A stretch of 64,000 bases of DNA, from positions 503,824,665-503,888,664 of the forward strand of contig NC_045427.1 in NCBI RefSeq assembly GCF_902635505.1. Reading direction: 5' to 3'. Under the pieces are notes generated by a model. It was not told the DNA's origin. It saw only the letters and a program-made list of their open reading frames with translations, and did not search any database. Both the position numbers and the translations under genes were made by a program. Below are positions 46,441 to 57,855 of this stretch, piece by piece; the stretch's first letter is position 1, and each line of letters begins with the position of its first letter. This DNA comes from Sarcophilus harrisii (taxonomy: Eukaryota > Chordata > Mammalia > Dasyuromorphia > Dasyuridae).

Positions 46441-46659
46441 TTCATTTTTAAAGAGAAAATTCTTTTTTGGTTTTGTCCCTTACGGTGGATGCTTGGGTAC
46501 AGCTGAAAAGGCTGGTTAATGCTTTAGTCCTTTCATAATGAACACCAAAGGGGATCCTTTGGGAAGCATCTGCCAAGAGACTTTTGGTATTTGCAGCTCT
46601 CCTCTAAGTCTCAGAGACCCCTAAGGCTTTGGAATGTGCTTGTTTTGACTTACATTGTT

Positions 46660-47120
46660 CTCTAATTGTTAAGTGGGTCTATGACTTATCTTCCCAATGA
46701 GATTGTAGGGTAAGGACTGTTATATTTATACCTCTTATCACCTCCAGCACAAAACTGAGCATATATATGCTCAGCAAGTGTCCCCCCTCCCCCAAAGAGT
46801 CCCTCTTGCTCAGATATTCTTCTTGTACTCGTTTTTGAGGATCCTTATGGCTTGGGTTCATCCAGATATATTAGAGACAATTTCTTCCACAATCAAAGGC
46901 CTGTCCTCTAGCCTCCAGATTGCTTCCTTGTTAGTGTATCACCTTGCCCATCCATCATTCATGGGTGATTTTCTTGGTCTTCATTGCTTTGGATACGGTG
47001 TAATTTCCCCTAGCAAGTTGCAGACTGAGAGCAGGGGATGTACTTTATTCTTTTCCACATAGCACCCAGCCCACTGCCTCACTCATAGGGAGAACTCGGT
47101 AAATGTTTGTTGAAGGAAAA
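46660..47120 (+). mobile_element. L2 LINE 3' end pieces
   Basis: Two L2-type 3' tails: 46690-46775 ('CAATGAGATTGTAGGGTAAG', 'CACAAAACTGAGCATATA') and 47020-47115 ('TGAGAGCAGGGGATGTACTT', 'CGGTAAATGTTTGTTGAAGG'). They are either two copies or one rearranged copy. Confidence 0.5.
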
Positions 47121-47546
47121 CTGTGACCTTTTTTAGATTTTGTTACACAGGTGGGTATTCCACTGTTACTCATTTTACACAGCTGTGATGAGAATCCCTT
47201 TAAAGGCTAATTTCCAAGCTTCTTTGCCACAGAAGAATTATTTTGAAGTGGCATCAAGCCAAAGACTTTAAAATCCATAAAATGATGATTATTCTGAATC
47301 TCTAGTGCAGTTAAGGGTGGGGCTTATAGGCAGTTTTTTTTTTTTTTTTTTTGTCATTTGTTTAGCACCTACAGTCTACTGGGTACTTTGCTAGTATAGT
47401 CTATAACATAGTGGCTTCTTGAATATCACATGTCAGAGTAAGATTACCAACACATTCTTAAAACAGGGAGCTTAATTTTGGGCCTTTGTCTGTTCTTTTG
47501 GGGGAAAAAATGTGGATTGGGAGAGGAATTTCTGTTATCTTGAGGG

Positions 47547-48173
47547 CAGAGGTTCTTAACCTTTTATGAGGCAAGGATATGCCATTTACACTGAAACATG
47601 TTTATGTATTGTCTTTTCCATTAAAATGTTATCTCTTGGACTCATCAGCAGCTGTATTTACCTTTCTTTGGATCCTCCAACCTTTATCAGTATGCCTAAG
47701 GGTTTTATTGTCATTAATGCCTCCTTTTGTGTTGGACTATTAATGACCCCATTTGGGGATGCCTTGACAAAGATATTGGAGAGGTTTGCCATTTCCTTCT
47801 CCAGCTCATTTTGCAGTTGAGGAAGCTGAGGCAAACAGAGTTAAATGATTTGCCCAGGGTCACCCAGCTAGGAAGAGTCTGAAGTCAGATTTGATTTAGG
47901 AAGATGAGTCTTTCTGTCGTCAGACTTGGCACTTTGTCCGCAGAGCCACCTACATGCATATAATAAACATTTAACAAATGCTTATTTATTGACTGCCTAC
48001 CTACCTGACTTTAGGATTTTGATCAAATTTATGGACCCTTTCTCAAAAAAGATGTTTTTAAATAAAATATTTAGAATTATAAAAGAAACAAATTATATTA
48101 AAATAGATGTATTTTTTTCTCCTAACAAGTTAATGAACCCACTGTGTCTGTATAATCCAGTTTAAGAATCTCT
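47547..48173. mobile_element. hAT-type DNA transposon remnant with nested repeats
   Basis: The left terminus CAGAGGTTCTTAACCTTTT pairs with the right terminus AGTTTAAGAATCTCT. The right arm 'TTATGGACCCTTTCTC' to 'AGAATTATAAAAGAAACAAA' matches the copy at 25985. A minus-strand SINE (about 47700-47957) and an L2-like tail sit inside. Confidence 0.5.
47700..47957 (-). mobile_element. tRNA-headed marsupial SINE
   Basis: 'TGACCCCATTTGGGGATGCC', 'GGTTTGCCATTTCCTTCTCC' and 'GCCCAGGGTCACCCAGCTAG', ending at 'CCGCAGAGCCACC'. Confidence 0.75.
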
Positions 48174-48255
48174 ATTTTGGAATGATCTGTATAATGAAAA
48201 ACTTTTAGAACTTCTAAGTTTAAGCATATTCATAGTGGTGCATTCTGCTCTCTGC

Positions 48256-48263
48256 CAGGACAA

Positions 48264-48267
<4 letters not shown>
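48256..48267. repeat. Target-site duplication, left copy
   Basis: caggacaaagtt; repeated at 48709-48720. Confidence 0.85.
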
Positions 48268-48296
<29 letters not shown>

Positions 48297-48708
48297 GTAG
48301 ATGTTTCTCATCATTTCTTTTTTATTTATTTGTTTATTTAATAGCCTTTTATTTACAGGTTATACATATGGGTGACTTTACAGCATTGACAATTGCCAAA
48401 CCTCTTGTTCCAATTTTTCTCCTCTTTTCCCCCACCCCCTCCCCCAGATGGCAGGATGACCAGTAGATGTTAAATATATTAAAATATAAATTAGATACAC
48501 AATAAGTGACCAAACCGTTATTTTGCTGTACAAAAAGAATCAGACTCTGAAATATTGTACAATTAGCCTGTGAAGGAAATCCAAAACGCAGGTGGGCAAA
48601 AATATAGGGATTGGGAATTCAATGTAATGGTTTTTAGTCATCTCCCAGAGTTCTTTCGCTGGGCATAGCTGGTTCAGTTCATTATTGCTTCATTGGAAAT
48701 GATTTGGT
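48268..48708 (-). mobile_element. Young 5'-truncated L1 3' end with short extra 3' segment
   Basis: After a long T tract (to 48294) come about 26 bp of non-L1 sequence (AGGTAGATGTTTCTCATCAT and on), a second T-rich tract, then the L1 3' end from about 48337. A 12-bp target duplication encloses everything. The 26 bp may be a very short 3' transduction. Confidence 0.85.
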
Positions 48709-48720
48709 CAGGACAAAGTT
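48709..48720. repeat. Target-site duplication, right copy
   Basis: Identical to 48256-48267. Confidence 0.85.
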
Positions 48721-49004
48721 CTTTGACTACATTGACAGCTCCAAATTAAGAAGTCTGGGATAATTTAGTCACAAGTGGCTTCTTTCTGAGGATGAGTCAT
48801 TATTATTTATAATGCAAAATGGAACTGGCATTCTCTCTTCCACTAACTTGGGAAATCCTCCTTGCTATTATATTAATGAAACTATACATATCATCTACTC
48901 TAGGAGAGCCCTCAACATGATCTAAGCTAATGTTCCCAGTCCTATACCAAAATTTACCATTGTCTTCTACCAAAAAATTTGAGACCAAAGAACAAATTGA
49001 TTCG

Positions 49005-49150
49005 TGTCAGCAAGAGATGCAGTGGGCAGAGTACAAGATTTGGGATTAAAAAGTCCTGAGTTTAAATTCAGTCCCTGAAACTTACTAGCTTTGTGATTAT
49101 GGGCAAGTCACTTAACCTCTGTCTGCCTTAATTTCCTCAACTAAAAATTG
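49005..49150 (+). repeat. MIR/THER SINE
   Basis: 'GAGATGCAGTGGGCAGAGTA' (box A-like), 'GAGTTTAAATTCAGTCCC' (box B-like), 'GGGCAAGTCACTTAACCTC' and 'TAATTTCCTCAACTAAAA'. Confidence 0.75.
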
Positions 49151-49394
49151 GGATGTTTCTTATTGCCTTTGGGCACACAATAAAATTAACTCAATCAGTT
49201 CTTTTATTTACTTCACTAAGGGAAATCCTTGAGCTATCCTTGCATTTATCGATAACTTCTTTTATCTTGTCTGGTTTCAATTATAGTGGAAATGGCAGTA
49301 TAGATGTGGTTTCCTTTGGTAGTGTGTCAACTTGATAGTATTTGGAGAAAGATCTCACACTTAGAATAGTAAAAGTTAAATATCTCATTATAGA

Positions 49395-49600
49395 CCCCAG
49401 GATCTTTTAACCTGGGGTCTATAAACTTGTTTTGAAAAAAATATATAAATATTTCAATATAATTGGACTCTTTTATTATCAAGTAATTGTGATTTCTATT
49501 TTATTTCAGGCATTATGTTGAGCAAGGGTCCAAAGACTTTCCCAGACTTCTGAAGGAGTCCATGGCCCCAAAAAGGTTAAAATCTCCTGGTGTAGACTGA
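49395..49600. mobile_element. hAT-type MITE
   Basis: Termini 'CCAGGATCTTTTAACCTGGG' and 'AAAAGGTTAAAATCTCCTGG' are inverted relatives. The middle 'AATATTTCAATATAATTGG' matches the family at 25985 and 47547. Confidence 0.6.
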
Positions 49601-49879
49601 TTCTACCTGCTCTTTGACCAATGCACCATAGAAGCAGATGGGGTCTCACCTGAGTATTGAGGACTATTTTCACATGCTTCTTTGTTTCCTGTGTCATGGC
49701 TAAAGAGGCAATCATTTTTGGGCCAACATCTCCCTATTTATTTAGTCTGGTGCTAGGACTGCAGGCGTACCCTATCACCAGGGCTGAAAACAGAGCTCTT
49801 CTAGGACACTAGAATTTTCTATGGGGGAAGGAATAGGGGAAAGAGAACAAGAATTTGTTATGTCTGTTTCTACAAATTT

Positions 49880-50300
49880 TATTTCATTTGATCTTACAAC
49901 AACTTTGGGAGGTAGGTGCTACTACTATTTCCATTATTACTATTGGGTAATTTTACAATTACTATTCCATTTATTATCCATTTTACTGATGAAGACAGAG
50001 GTTAAGTCATTTGCCCACAATCACACAGCTAGTAATACTGAGGATGGATTTGAACTCAGGTTTTTAAAAAAATTTTATTATACTCTTATTTACAAGATAT
50101 ATGCATAAGTAATTTTTCAGCATTGACAGTTGCAAATCCTTTTGTTCCAACTTTTTCCCTCCTTCCCCCAGATGGCAGGTTGACCAATACATGTTAAATA
50201 TGTTAAAGTATAAGTTAAATACAATATATGTATACATGTCCATACGAACTCAGGTCTTCTTGACCTTAATCCCATTGCCCAGCCTTATATACTGTGCCAC
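49880..50300 (-). repeat. MIR-family SINE interrupted by an L1 fragment
   Basis: The left part (to 50061) has 'TTTTACTGATGAAGACAGAG' and 'ATCACACAGCTAGTAATACT'. The right part (from 50246) has 'CTTAATCCCATTGCCC'. The L1 splits it within GAACTCAGGT, which became the target duplication. Confidence 0.75.
50062..50245 (-). mobile_element. 5'-truncated L1 3' end (diverged subfamily)
   Basis: 'ATTTACAAGATATATGCATA' and 'GATGGCAGGTTGACCAATAC' are L1 3' end blocks. A 10-bp target duplication GAACTCAGGT lies at 50052-50061 and 50246-50255. Confidence 0.85.
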
Positions 50301-51829
50301 CTAACTGAACCCCACTGACATAGCCTTCAGGAACTCAGGGTCGCTTCCCTAGCATAAGGAAGTGTCAGAGATGGTAAAGAACAAAATAAAGGAAATTGGA
50401 TTTAGGTAGGTTTCTCTCTGCCATAAGATGGGCTTTATGGGTAGGTGGAATAGACCTGTATACAATCTTTGTGGTGTGATTTGACAGACCATGGCAAAAC
50501 TTCCAAACATCACCCCAACCACCTGTCAGAGGTCCCTAAAATTCAAATAGGACTGATTACTTTGCATATTGAAGGCTTGTGGTCTTTGAGAATTCCTCAC
50601 TAAAATGTGAATATCCTTGAGAGGCTTAAGCTCCAGTTTGATGAGGTGGATGCCTCTGGAGGAAAGATTTGACAGCTTAGAGCATAGTCTGGGTGAGATT
50701 TGTATATTTGGTGTGCTGAGGTTCAAAGAATTTAGGAGTGAGGAGAGCACTGAAAAGTGAAGATAGATGCCAAAGCAAAACTTCATCTATTTTATCTCGA
50801 CTTGGATAGCTTTGTCCATCCTAGACACCCTTGCTTAACATCTCAGGATACACTTCTAGACATTTTCTCTCATACCTCCTCTGAACACTTACTACTGGTC
50901 TTGGTATATCCTTCTTATGATTGCATACATCTCATAAGAAATAGCAACCTTTCCTCAGCCTTTCTTGGGTTTGCTTCTTCTAGGTATCAAAATTCACTCT
51001 CCTACCTTTAAAACTTTTGAGCTTTCCTGGTAGGCTACATGATTAGTGTGATCTCAAGAAAGGCTCCTTTGCTTTGCCCTCTCCCAAAACCCTCTCACTC
51101 AGAACCTGGAATTCTAGAACTGGAGATTTATTTTCGTCTCCTTATTAAAATGCAAAAAATCCTTCAAAGAAAGTTATTTTTTGACACTGAAGTCCATGTG
51201 ACTACTCTAGTGAAGATTGGTATCCATTCAATTCATTCACCCTACATGATTCTTTTTCATGTCCTTCCACAAATTCTCAATAGAGGGTCTATCCTGGAGA
51301 TCTTCTTGTTCTTTTAGCATTTTGTAGGAATCAGTGACACACTGGTACTCTCAAATGATCAACCATTTGGAGGGGAGAGAGATGGATAGCATCCTACCTC
51401 CCCCACCCATAGACAATTGTGGCTTTGTCTTGAATGCAACTATAGTATCCCTTCAATACTCTCCAGTTCTGCTTTCTCTCTCCCAATGACCTTCCATGTT
51501 ATTTATAACTGACAAGGTCTTTCAAGTTGGTTTAAAAAATTTAAGCACTCATTAACTACAAAGGTAAAATAACCACCTCCCCTGTATTATTCCCACTCTC
51601 CACTCCTCCCACCCAGTCGACTCATGGCTGCAAGCCTCCCCTTGCTGGAAACTATAAGACAATGGATTTTTGTCTCATGCAGTGGCTAGTGGGCAAACTG
51701 CCTTCCCTCCTCCAAATACTTACATTTTTTGATGGGATAGTCATTAATTTAAGGGGAGCAGGCATGGTTCCATGGCAATTATATTACCTTTCTTTCTACC
51801 ATCCTTCCATTCTTTCTTATTTTTGTGTC
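50301..51829. other. Unannotated interval
   Basis: No gene. Open frames up to 92 codons have no domains. Pyrimidine-rich stretches from 51400 may be further 5' L2 sequence. Confidence 0.4.
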
Positions 51830-51969
51830 CTCACTCAACCAAAAATGAGTCTCTTCAAAGCTGTCATTGATCCTTTCACTGCCAGATATTGTGACTTTTT
51901 CTCAGTCCTCTTTCTTCTTGACTTTTTTTTTTTGCAACATTTGATATCATTGACCACCCTTACCTCCTA

Positions 51970-52125
51970 GATCTGGAGTTCTTAAACTGGCACCTGTAAA
52001 CTTATTTCTGCATCTTTTGATCATTGTTTATCACTATAATTAGTTTCTGTTTTAATCCTATGTATTTTATTTTATGCATTTAAAAACATTCTTCTGAGGA
52101 GGCTTTACCAGACTGCCAAAGGGAC
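51970..52125. mobile_element. hAT-type MITE inside L2
   Basis: 'GGAGTTCTTAAACTGGCACC' and 'ATGCATTTAAAAACATTCTT' match the MITE family at 25985 and 49395; the right terminus is decayed into an AC run. Confidence 0.6.
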
Positions 52126-52449
52126 CTGTAACACACACACAAAGTTGAAAGCCTGCGTTTGCGTTCTAAATAGTTACTTTTTTCTCTGAGTTTTAACGCT
52201 ACTTTCTTGGCTTTCTTTCTATCTGACTGGCTGTTCCTTAGCCTCCTTTGCTGAATTATTGTCCACAGCCCTTAACTGTGGATATTTTCTAAGACTATCT
52301 TGGGCACTCTATTTCTCTCCATATTGGGGCATGTTATGAGGGATCAGCCTATGAACCTAACTCCTGTGAGCCTTCCCAGAATTCTTGCCTAATGTAATTC
52401 CCACATGGACTTTGGAGCACGTGTAGATGTTCCATGACTGGTTTCTGCT

Positions 52450-52869
52450 ATTAACTATGCATTTTTTTTTTCTTTTAGATTCATGGTATAGCCAGAATTA
52501 GGGGATATTCAATAGATTTTCGGCAACAAGAACCTCGTTGTTCTTTTCTGTTGACTTCTTCCTGGAGGTGTTCCAGAAAGAGGAGAGACAGTGGTATAGA
52601 TAGAGAGGCCTAGGTCCTTCTCATTTGTGACCAAATGTGGAGTGTTGTCTGACTTTTTGTTCTTTGCTTTGATCTTTGTTCTTTTGTTGTAGGTGAAGGA
52701 GACTGGGGATAACTTTGGTTTTGTGAGTTTTAGAAGGTGCATTAATCAAATCTAAGCTGGGTTTTGTTATCAGCCATTCCAATCATTCCAGATATCCTGA
52801 GGGTAAAGAATTAGTAGCTGAGACAGGGTCTTGTCCATCAGAGATGCTGTACTTGGACATGAACTTGGT

Positions 52870-52914
<45 letters not shown>

Positions 52915-53095
52915 TGTTAATCAGTTTAATAATTACTGATAATCACTGGTGGCTAACTGTGAGGAGAACACTCCCCAGCCACAGGACTAGAAGTAGCCAC
53001 AGTACTGTCCCTCAGGGGCCCTAGAACCCTGAAGGCTAAATATGTCTATTCTCCCTCTGTGAAAGTGGAACTGTTTTCATAATACTTTGTAAAGG
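52450..53095. other. Unassigned insertion in L2
   Basis: This block interrupts the L2 ORF2 sequence and matches nothing I recognise. It contains a TA microsatellite (52873-52907). Confidence 0.4.
52873..52907. repeat. (AT)n microsatellite
   Basis: About 17 AT units. Confidence 0.95.
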
Positions 53096-53385
53096 CATTA
53101 ATTTCCACAAGTTTATTTATTATCTCTATTCAGATGACTCACAGTTCCATAATTCCCATCCTAATCTTGTTTCTGAACTCCATTCCCACACCACAAAGTG
53201 TCTTTTGAACATTTCCAACTCTAGGCATCTCAAACTCACCGTGTCCCAAACTGAACTCACTGTTCTCTCTGTCTCGCCCCTCCTAACCTACCCTTCCAAA
53301 TATCTCTGTTTCTCTACCCAGAGTGGGAAATTTATCTTTAACTTTTCACTTCTCTCACATATCAATCAGTTGCCAAATCTCCCCC

Positions 53386-53520
53386 CTCCCTCAGGCCATT
53401 GGGGTTAGGTAATTTGCTCAAGGTCACCCAGATAAGTGAATAAGGGTGAATTTGACCTCAGGTCCTCCTGACTTCAGGGCTGCTGCTCTATCCACTGACC
53501 CACCTAGCTGCTCCCCGCTC
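53386..53520 (-). mobile_element. tRNA-derived SINE inside L2 (WSINE1-like)
   Basis: 'CAGGCCATTGGGGTTAGGTA', 'GACCTCAGGTCCTCCTGACT' and 'GACCCACCTAGCTGCTCC'. It is full length but more diverged than the copy at 54216. Confidence 0.8.
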
Positions 53521-54215
53521 CCCATTCTCCAAATCTTATTGTTTCTCTTTCTATAACACCTCTTGTGTCTGTTGCCTTTTCTCTTCTCACATAGCCCCCA
53601 CTCCAATTCAGTACCCATTATCTCTCACCTGGACTATTGTGACAGCCTTGTCTTTTTGTTCTGTGTTTCAAGCCTCTTTTCTCTCCAAACCATTCTCTAT
53701 CCAGCTCCTAAAGTGATTTTTCCTGAAGAATATGCCAATTTCTTTCTCATGAAACTTCAGTAACTCTCTATTGTCTCTAGGATCAAATATTTTATATTTT
53801 CTCATAATTTAAAATTTTATTTTTGTGTAAGTTACTGCATTATATATGTATAAATAATATATACACATGCAAATATACATCTATATATGTAGATGTATAT
53901 ACATAAACATACATATACACACAGGAAGAAGGTTACAAGATCAAACTTTTCTGAAACTTTTTTTTTTACACAGAAAGGGTGATGGTTCACTGTTCTGGAA
54001 CTTTGGCATTGCCTGAATTGCTCTCACTACATAACCAGATCACTTACTTTTCTTAGTTATGCAAGCAAGACTTTGGGCACTTAATTTCCTCACTTATAAA
54101 AAAATGAGGGGATTTGATCTCTGAGATAATCTTTCAATTCTAAGTCTAAAATCTCATGATTTTATGTTTCTATAATCACTAAGGTTTCTTCCAGTTAAAA
54201 AATCTTAGGATTTTA

Positions 54216-54373
54216 TTTTATTAATTTACTTTTTTTCCCCTGAGGCAATTGGGGTTAAGTGACTTGCCCAGAGACACACAGCTAGAAAGTGTTAAGTACC
54301 TGAGGTCAGATTTGAACTCAGATCTTCCTGACTTGAAGGCTGGGGCTCTATCCACCTAGCTGCCTCCCAGTCC
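54216..54373 (-). mobile_element. tRNA-derived SINE inside L2 (WSINE1-like)
   Basis: 'CCTGAGGCAATTGGGGTTAA' through 'CTATCCACCTAGCTGCCTCC'. A 10-bp target duplication TAGGATTTTA lies at 54206-54215 and 54374-54383. Confidence 0.85.
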
Positions 54374-54565
54374 TAGGATTTTAAAGACTTTAAAAGACTA
54401 GCTTCCTAGCTTTCTTGTCTTCTTACATCTCACTCCCCTCCATGTATTTTTCAGTCCAGGGACATTGTTCTTACTGCTTTTCCTCAAACATAACATTTCC
54501 AACTGGCTGTCGTCTTTGCATGGAACTCCATCCTAATCTTTGCTTCTTAGCTTCTATTAAGTCTA

Positions 54566-54678
54566 AATTAACTTCCATTTTCTTTAACAAATTTTTCCCA
54601 GTTCTTAATTTTAGTGCCTTTTAGGGGGAAGGCACTAAAGAACTGGGAAAAATTTGTTAAAGAAAATGGAAGTTAATT
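54566..54678. repeat. Near-perfect inverted repeat inside L2
   Basis: The left arm (54566-54620, 55 bp) is the normal L2 3' end sequence. The right arm (54629-54678, 50 bp) is its exact reverse complement apart from a 5-bp bulge in the left arm (within GTTCTTAATTTTAG). The loop is only 8 nt (TTAGGGGG). L2 sequence resumes right after (ATTATCTT). So the right arm is an added inverted copy, not part of the original element. Confidence 0.95.
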
Positions 54679-54895
54679 ATCTTGCATATACGATATGTTT
54701 ATATATATATGATATAAACATACATATATCTATATATGTCTAGATTATGCATAATTATTTTCAAATTGTCTTGATTATTAGACTGGGAATTCCTTGCAAG
54801 TAAGGATTATTTTTTGGTGTTGCATTTTCAGTATCTTCAGCGCTTAGCATGTGCCTAGCGAATAGCAGACATTTAATGCTTATTGACTTGACATT

Positions 54896-55504
54896 AGCTC
54901 AGTGACCTAGATTCTTAGAAAAGATAAATAAATGGACAGCTTAATATGAGTAGATCCTATCACTTCCTAGGGTGACAGGTGTAGAAATTGAAACTATTGC
55001 CAGGTTCTAAAATAAATTCCCAAATAGGTGTGCAGGCAAATACACAGACACAGAAGGGAAATTAACCTTTATTTCAAAACTAAACCTCGAAGTTGTTTGA
55101 TTAGAAAAAAGACCTGTCAGCTCTCTGGGAGCCAAACTGTGTGAAAGAGCCGGAGCTATGAAACAAGCTTCCAGGAGTTTAAGAGGATTGTTAACAGATT
55201 CCTAAGGCTCAAGCGCCAGCCCGTTGGGAGTCAGTGGGAGAGGCTGACAGGCTCCCACGCATACTTGGTTCTGGACCCAGCACAAACTTGTGCACCTGGC
55301 CCGCTTCCAGAGCCCTGGCTTCATTTCTTTGCACTGCCCAGTGCAAACTTTCCTCCTCCTTGCCTCCCTCCTAACACACTTTCATGATCGATCCCACATA
55401 CGCAATTCCTGGAGTGATAAAAGAAAAAAAATTTGTTTGGATTTTGAAATCACATTCTTCACCCATGAATATTTGTGACTCTGAGGTTGTCGGCCTCTGT
55501 GGCT
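54896..55504. other. Unannotated interval
   Basis: No gene recognised. The part at 55100-55400 is GC-richer and could be unique sequence. Confidence 0.4.
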
Positions 55505-55544
55505 GAACTTTGGGGGTTTTGAGAGGCACCACGTGATCGTGGCC

Positions 55545-55735
55545 AGCTGGAGGTCTGGACTTTGAGACAGAAAAGCCCCAGATCCAACCCTGCCCGTCTG
55601 CTATTGGGGGACCTTGGGTCCGATTCTCTGAAGGTTTCTTCATCCGGAGAAAGAATGACACCTATTTCACAGGGTTATTGTGAGGATCAAATGTTAAACA
55701 ACACTGTACAAGTGGGAGCCATTATTATTATTTTT
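55545..55735 (+). repeat. MIR-family SINE
   Basis: 'GGTCTGGACTTTGAGACAGA', 'GATCCAACCCTGCCCGTCTG', 'TTTCACAGGGTTATTGTGAG' and 'TACAAGTGGGAGCCATTATT'. Confidence 0.7.
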
Positions 55736-56329
55736 GGGTTTTCCTTCATGGGCCAAAATGGTCATGAGGATGTGATGAAGACATCAATTATCTTTGCTGA
55801 CCTCTGCATTTCTTTCAAAGTCGAAACGCCAGACTGAGTGATTCTTTTGGATGGATTCTATTATCTGTTCAGCCAGATCACAAGATTGGATGCCTAAAAG
55901 ACCACGAGTGCTGCTGTACTTGATTTTTAAAAAAAGCCTTCTTTGGCTAACGGTGATTTTATTTGCTGATAATGAGCTTTTGCTGATAAAAAGAATGAGA
56001 TCTCTGGAATAATCACATGATATGTCTGTCACCAGTCTTAATTAATTATCTCCAGTGTCTTGCCTGATTGGAAAACCTAAAATGGTAGTAAGGGTCTGAG
56101 GCTGGATTTGAACTCAGGTTTTCCTAATTTCAGGTCCAGTGTACCTACAAGGTCCCTTTCAGCTCCGGATCTACGAACCTAACTATATTTTGTTACCCAG
56201 AAAGCAGCCGCTCGGTGCTTCAGCAACTTGCTTGTTTTCCTTCTGATTGGCTCCAGGCTCTCATAATTGCTTCCAGAAAGTGAATAATTTTGCGTAAGGA
56301 TGCTCTAGGAAAAAAGAAATTAATTTTTC
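55736..56329. other. Unannotated interval with MIR scrap
   Basis: A MIR fragment lies at about 56085-56180 ('GAGGCTGGATTTGAACTCAG'). The rest is not recognised. Confidence 0.45.
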
Positions 56330-56600
56330 TTTGTTTTAGGATCCCTTTACACTTTTAAAAACTATTTAGGACCTCAAAGAACTTATGTTAATGTGGGTTA
56401 TATCTTACTGTATTCGAAATTAAAATGGTTAACATTTAAAATATTGATTATTTTGTTAAAAATGGCAATAACAAACCTATTTCATGCTAGCACAAATCAT
56501 ACATTTTAAGAAAATTAGTGTAATTTTCTAAAACAAAATATAGTAGGAAAAGTTGCATTTTAAAAAATCTCTTTAATAGACAATTTAATGAGAAAAGCTT
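56330..56600. mobile_element. hAT-Charlie fragment (MER1-like)
   Basis: 'GGATCCCTTTACACTTTTAA', 'AGGACCTCAAAGAACTTATG' and 'TTAATGTGGGTTATATC' recall the 3' part of Charlie-type hAT elements of mammals. Termini not seen. Confidence 0.5.
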
Positions 56601-57330
56601 TTGAGATGTAAAGAAGGAGAGAAGATGACCATCCCTAAAATGGTCTTTATTTTCTCAGTGTGATAGGATGGGGCTAGGTCCTTGGCTGAGAGGATAAGGG
56701 AAGGGAAAGTGTGTGAGTCTAGAAGGTTTAAATTGTCTCTAGAAAGGTGATTACAGAATCAGTTAGGAAAGAATTAAAGAATTTCTTTGTTGGCTTGAGG
56801 TCCTGGTTGAGACTAGGTTATGTCTATGGCCCCAGTTAGCTTTGTTGCGTGACTTCTGCTGGATCCATTGGTTAAGAAATGCTTGTTGATTGAATAGAAT
56901 CAGATAAGGCAACAAGTGGGAGTTAAGCAGGGATGGGGTTTGGTGATAGAATAATGGGCTCCATGGATTTGAAAACAGAGGACAGAATACAACTAAAAAG
57001 AGTGGAGATTGGGCATGGAGGAAAGTAAAGTCAGAGTAAAGGAATGTGTGAGAAGGATCTGGGGAGGAATGGAAGGTTTGGAGTCCTAGTAAGGAAGAAG
57101 GGTAAGGAAATATATAGGAGGGGAGGGGAGGAGAGGAAGGGGGAGAGGGAGATGAGGAGGGAGAAAGAGGTGTGTGTGAAAAGTAGGTTTCGATCAGAGA
57201 AGAGATTTTCAGTTTTTAACTGGCCCTACAGCAGTTATGGATATTTCTGTAACCTGCAAATGTTCTGCACCACCCACCATCATCACTACCACTCGCAACA
57301 GTTTTATGTGTTCCTGAAAATATTTGCTAG
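56601..57330. other. Unannotated interval
   Basis: Purine-rich (GGA/GAG) around 57110-57180. A 98-codon frame across it is low complexity. No gene seen. Confidence 0.45.
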
Positions 57331-57343
57331 CATGTTATGAATT

Positions 57344-57346
<3 letters not shown>
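57331..57346. repeat. Target-site duplication, left copy
   Basis: catgttatgaattttc; repeated at 57840-57855. Confidence 0.9.
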
Positions 57347-57374
<28 letters not shown>

Positions 57375-57839
57375 TTTAATAGCCTTTAATTTACAGGATA
57401 TATACATGGGTAACTTTACAGCATTAACAATTGCCAAACCTCTTGTTCCAATTTTTCACCTCTTACCCCCCCCCCCCCCCTCCCCTAAATGGCAGGATGA
57501 CCAGTAGATGTTAAATATATTAAAATATAACTTAGATACACAATAAGTATACATGACCAAAACATTATTTTGCTGTACAAAAAGAATCAGACTCTGAATT
57601 ATTGTACAATTAGCTTGTGAAGGAAATCAAAGATGCAGGTGTGCATAAATATAGGGACTGGGAATTCAATGTAATGGTTTTTAGTCATCTCCCAGAGTTC
57701 TTTTTCTGGGTATAGCTAGTTCAGTTCATTACTGCTCCATTAGAAATGATTTGGTTGATCTCGTTGCTGAGGATGGCCTGGTCCATCAGAACTGGTCATC
57801 ATCTAGTATTGTTGTTGAAGTATATAATGATCTCCTGGT
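57347..57839 (-). mobile_element. Young 5'-truncated L1 3' end
   Basis: About 493 bp: a long T tract, the TTTAATTTACAGGATATATA-type 3' end, a C-run (57467-57480), and the L1 3' region to 'TATATAATGATCTCCTGG'. A perfect 16-bp target duplication flanks it. It is the longest of the young copies here. Confidence 0.92.
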
Positions 57840-57855
57840 CATGTTATGAATTTTC
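57840..57855. repeat. Target-site duplication, right copy
   Basis: Identical to 57331-57346. Confidence 0.9.

Larger units (their letters stand above)
51830..54895 (+). mobile_element. L2 LINE from RT domain to 3' end, mosaic with insertions
   Basis: The segment at 51840-51965 corresponds to the RT region with the decayed (F/L)D(T/I)..DH motif of CR1/L2 elements ('TTTGATATCATTGACCACCC'). ORF2 sequence continues at 52190-52440, 53110-53385 and 53620-53810 ('GGATCAAATATTTTATAT'). The 3' end runs from 54415 to 54895, ending 'CATTTAATGCTTATTGACTT'. Breaks are filled by a hAT MITE, an unassigned block (about 52450-53095), two tRNA SINEs and an inverted duplication. The reading frame is long dead. 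Confidence 0.7.
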
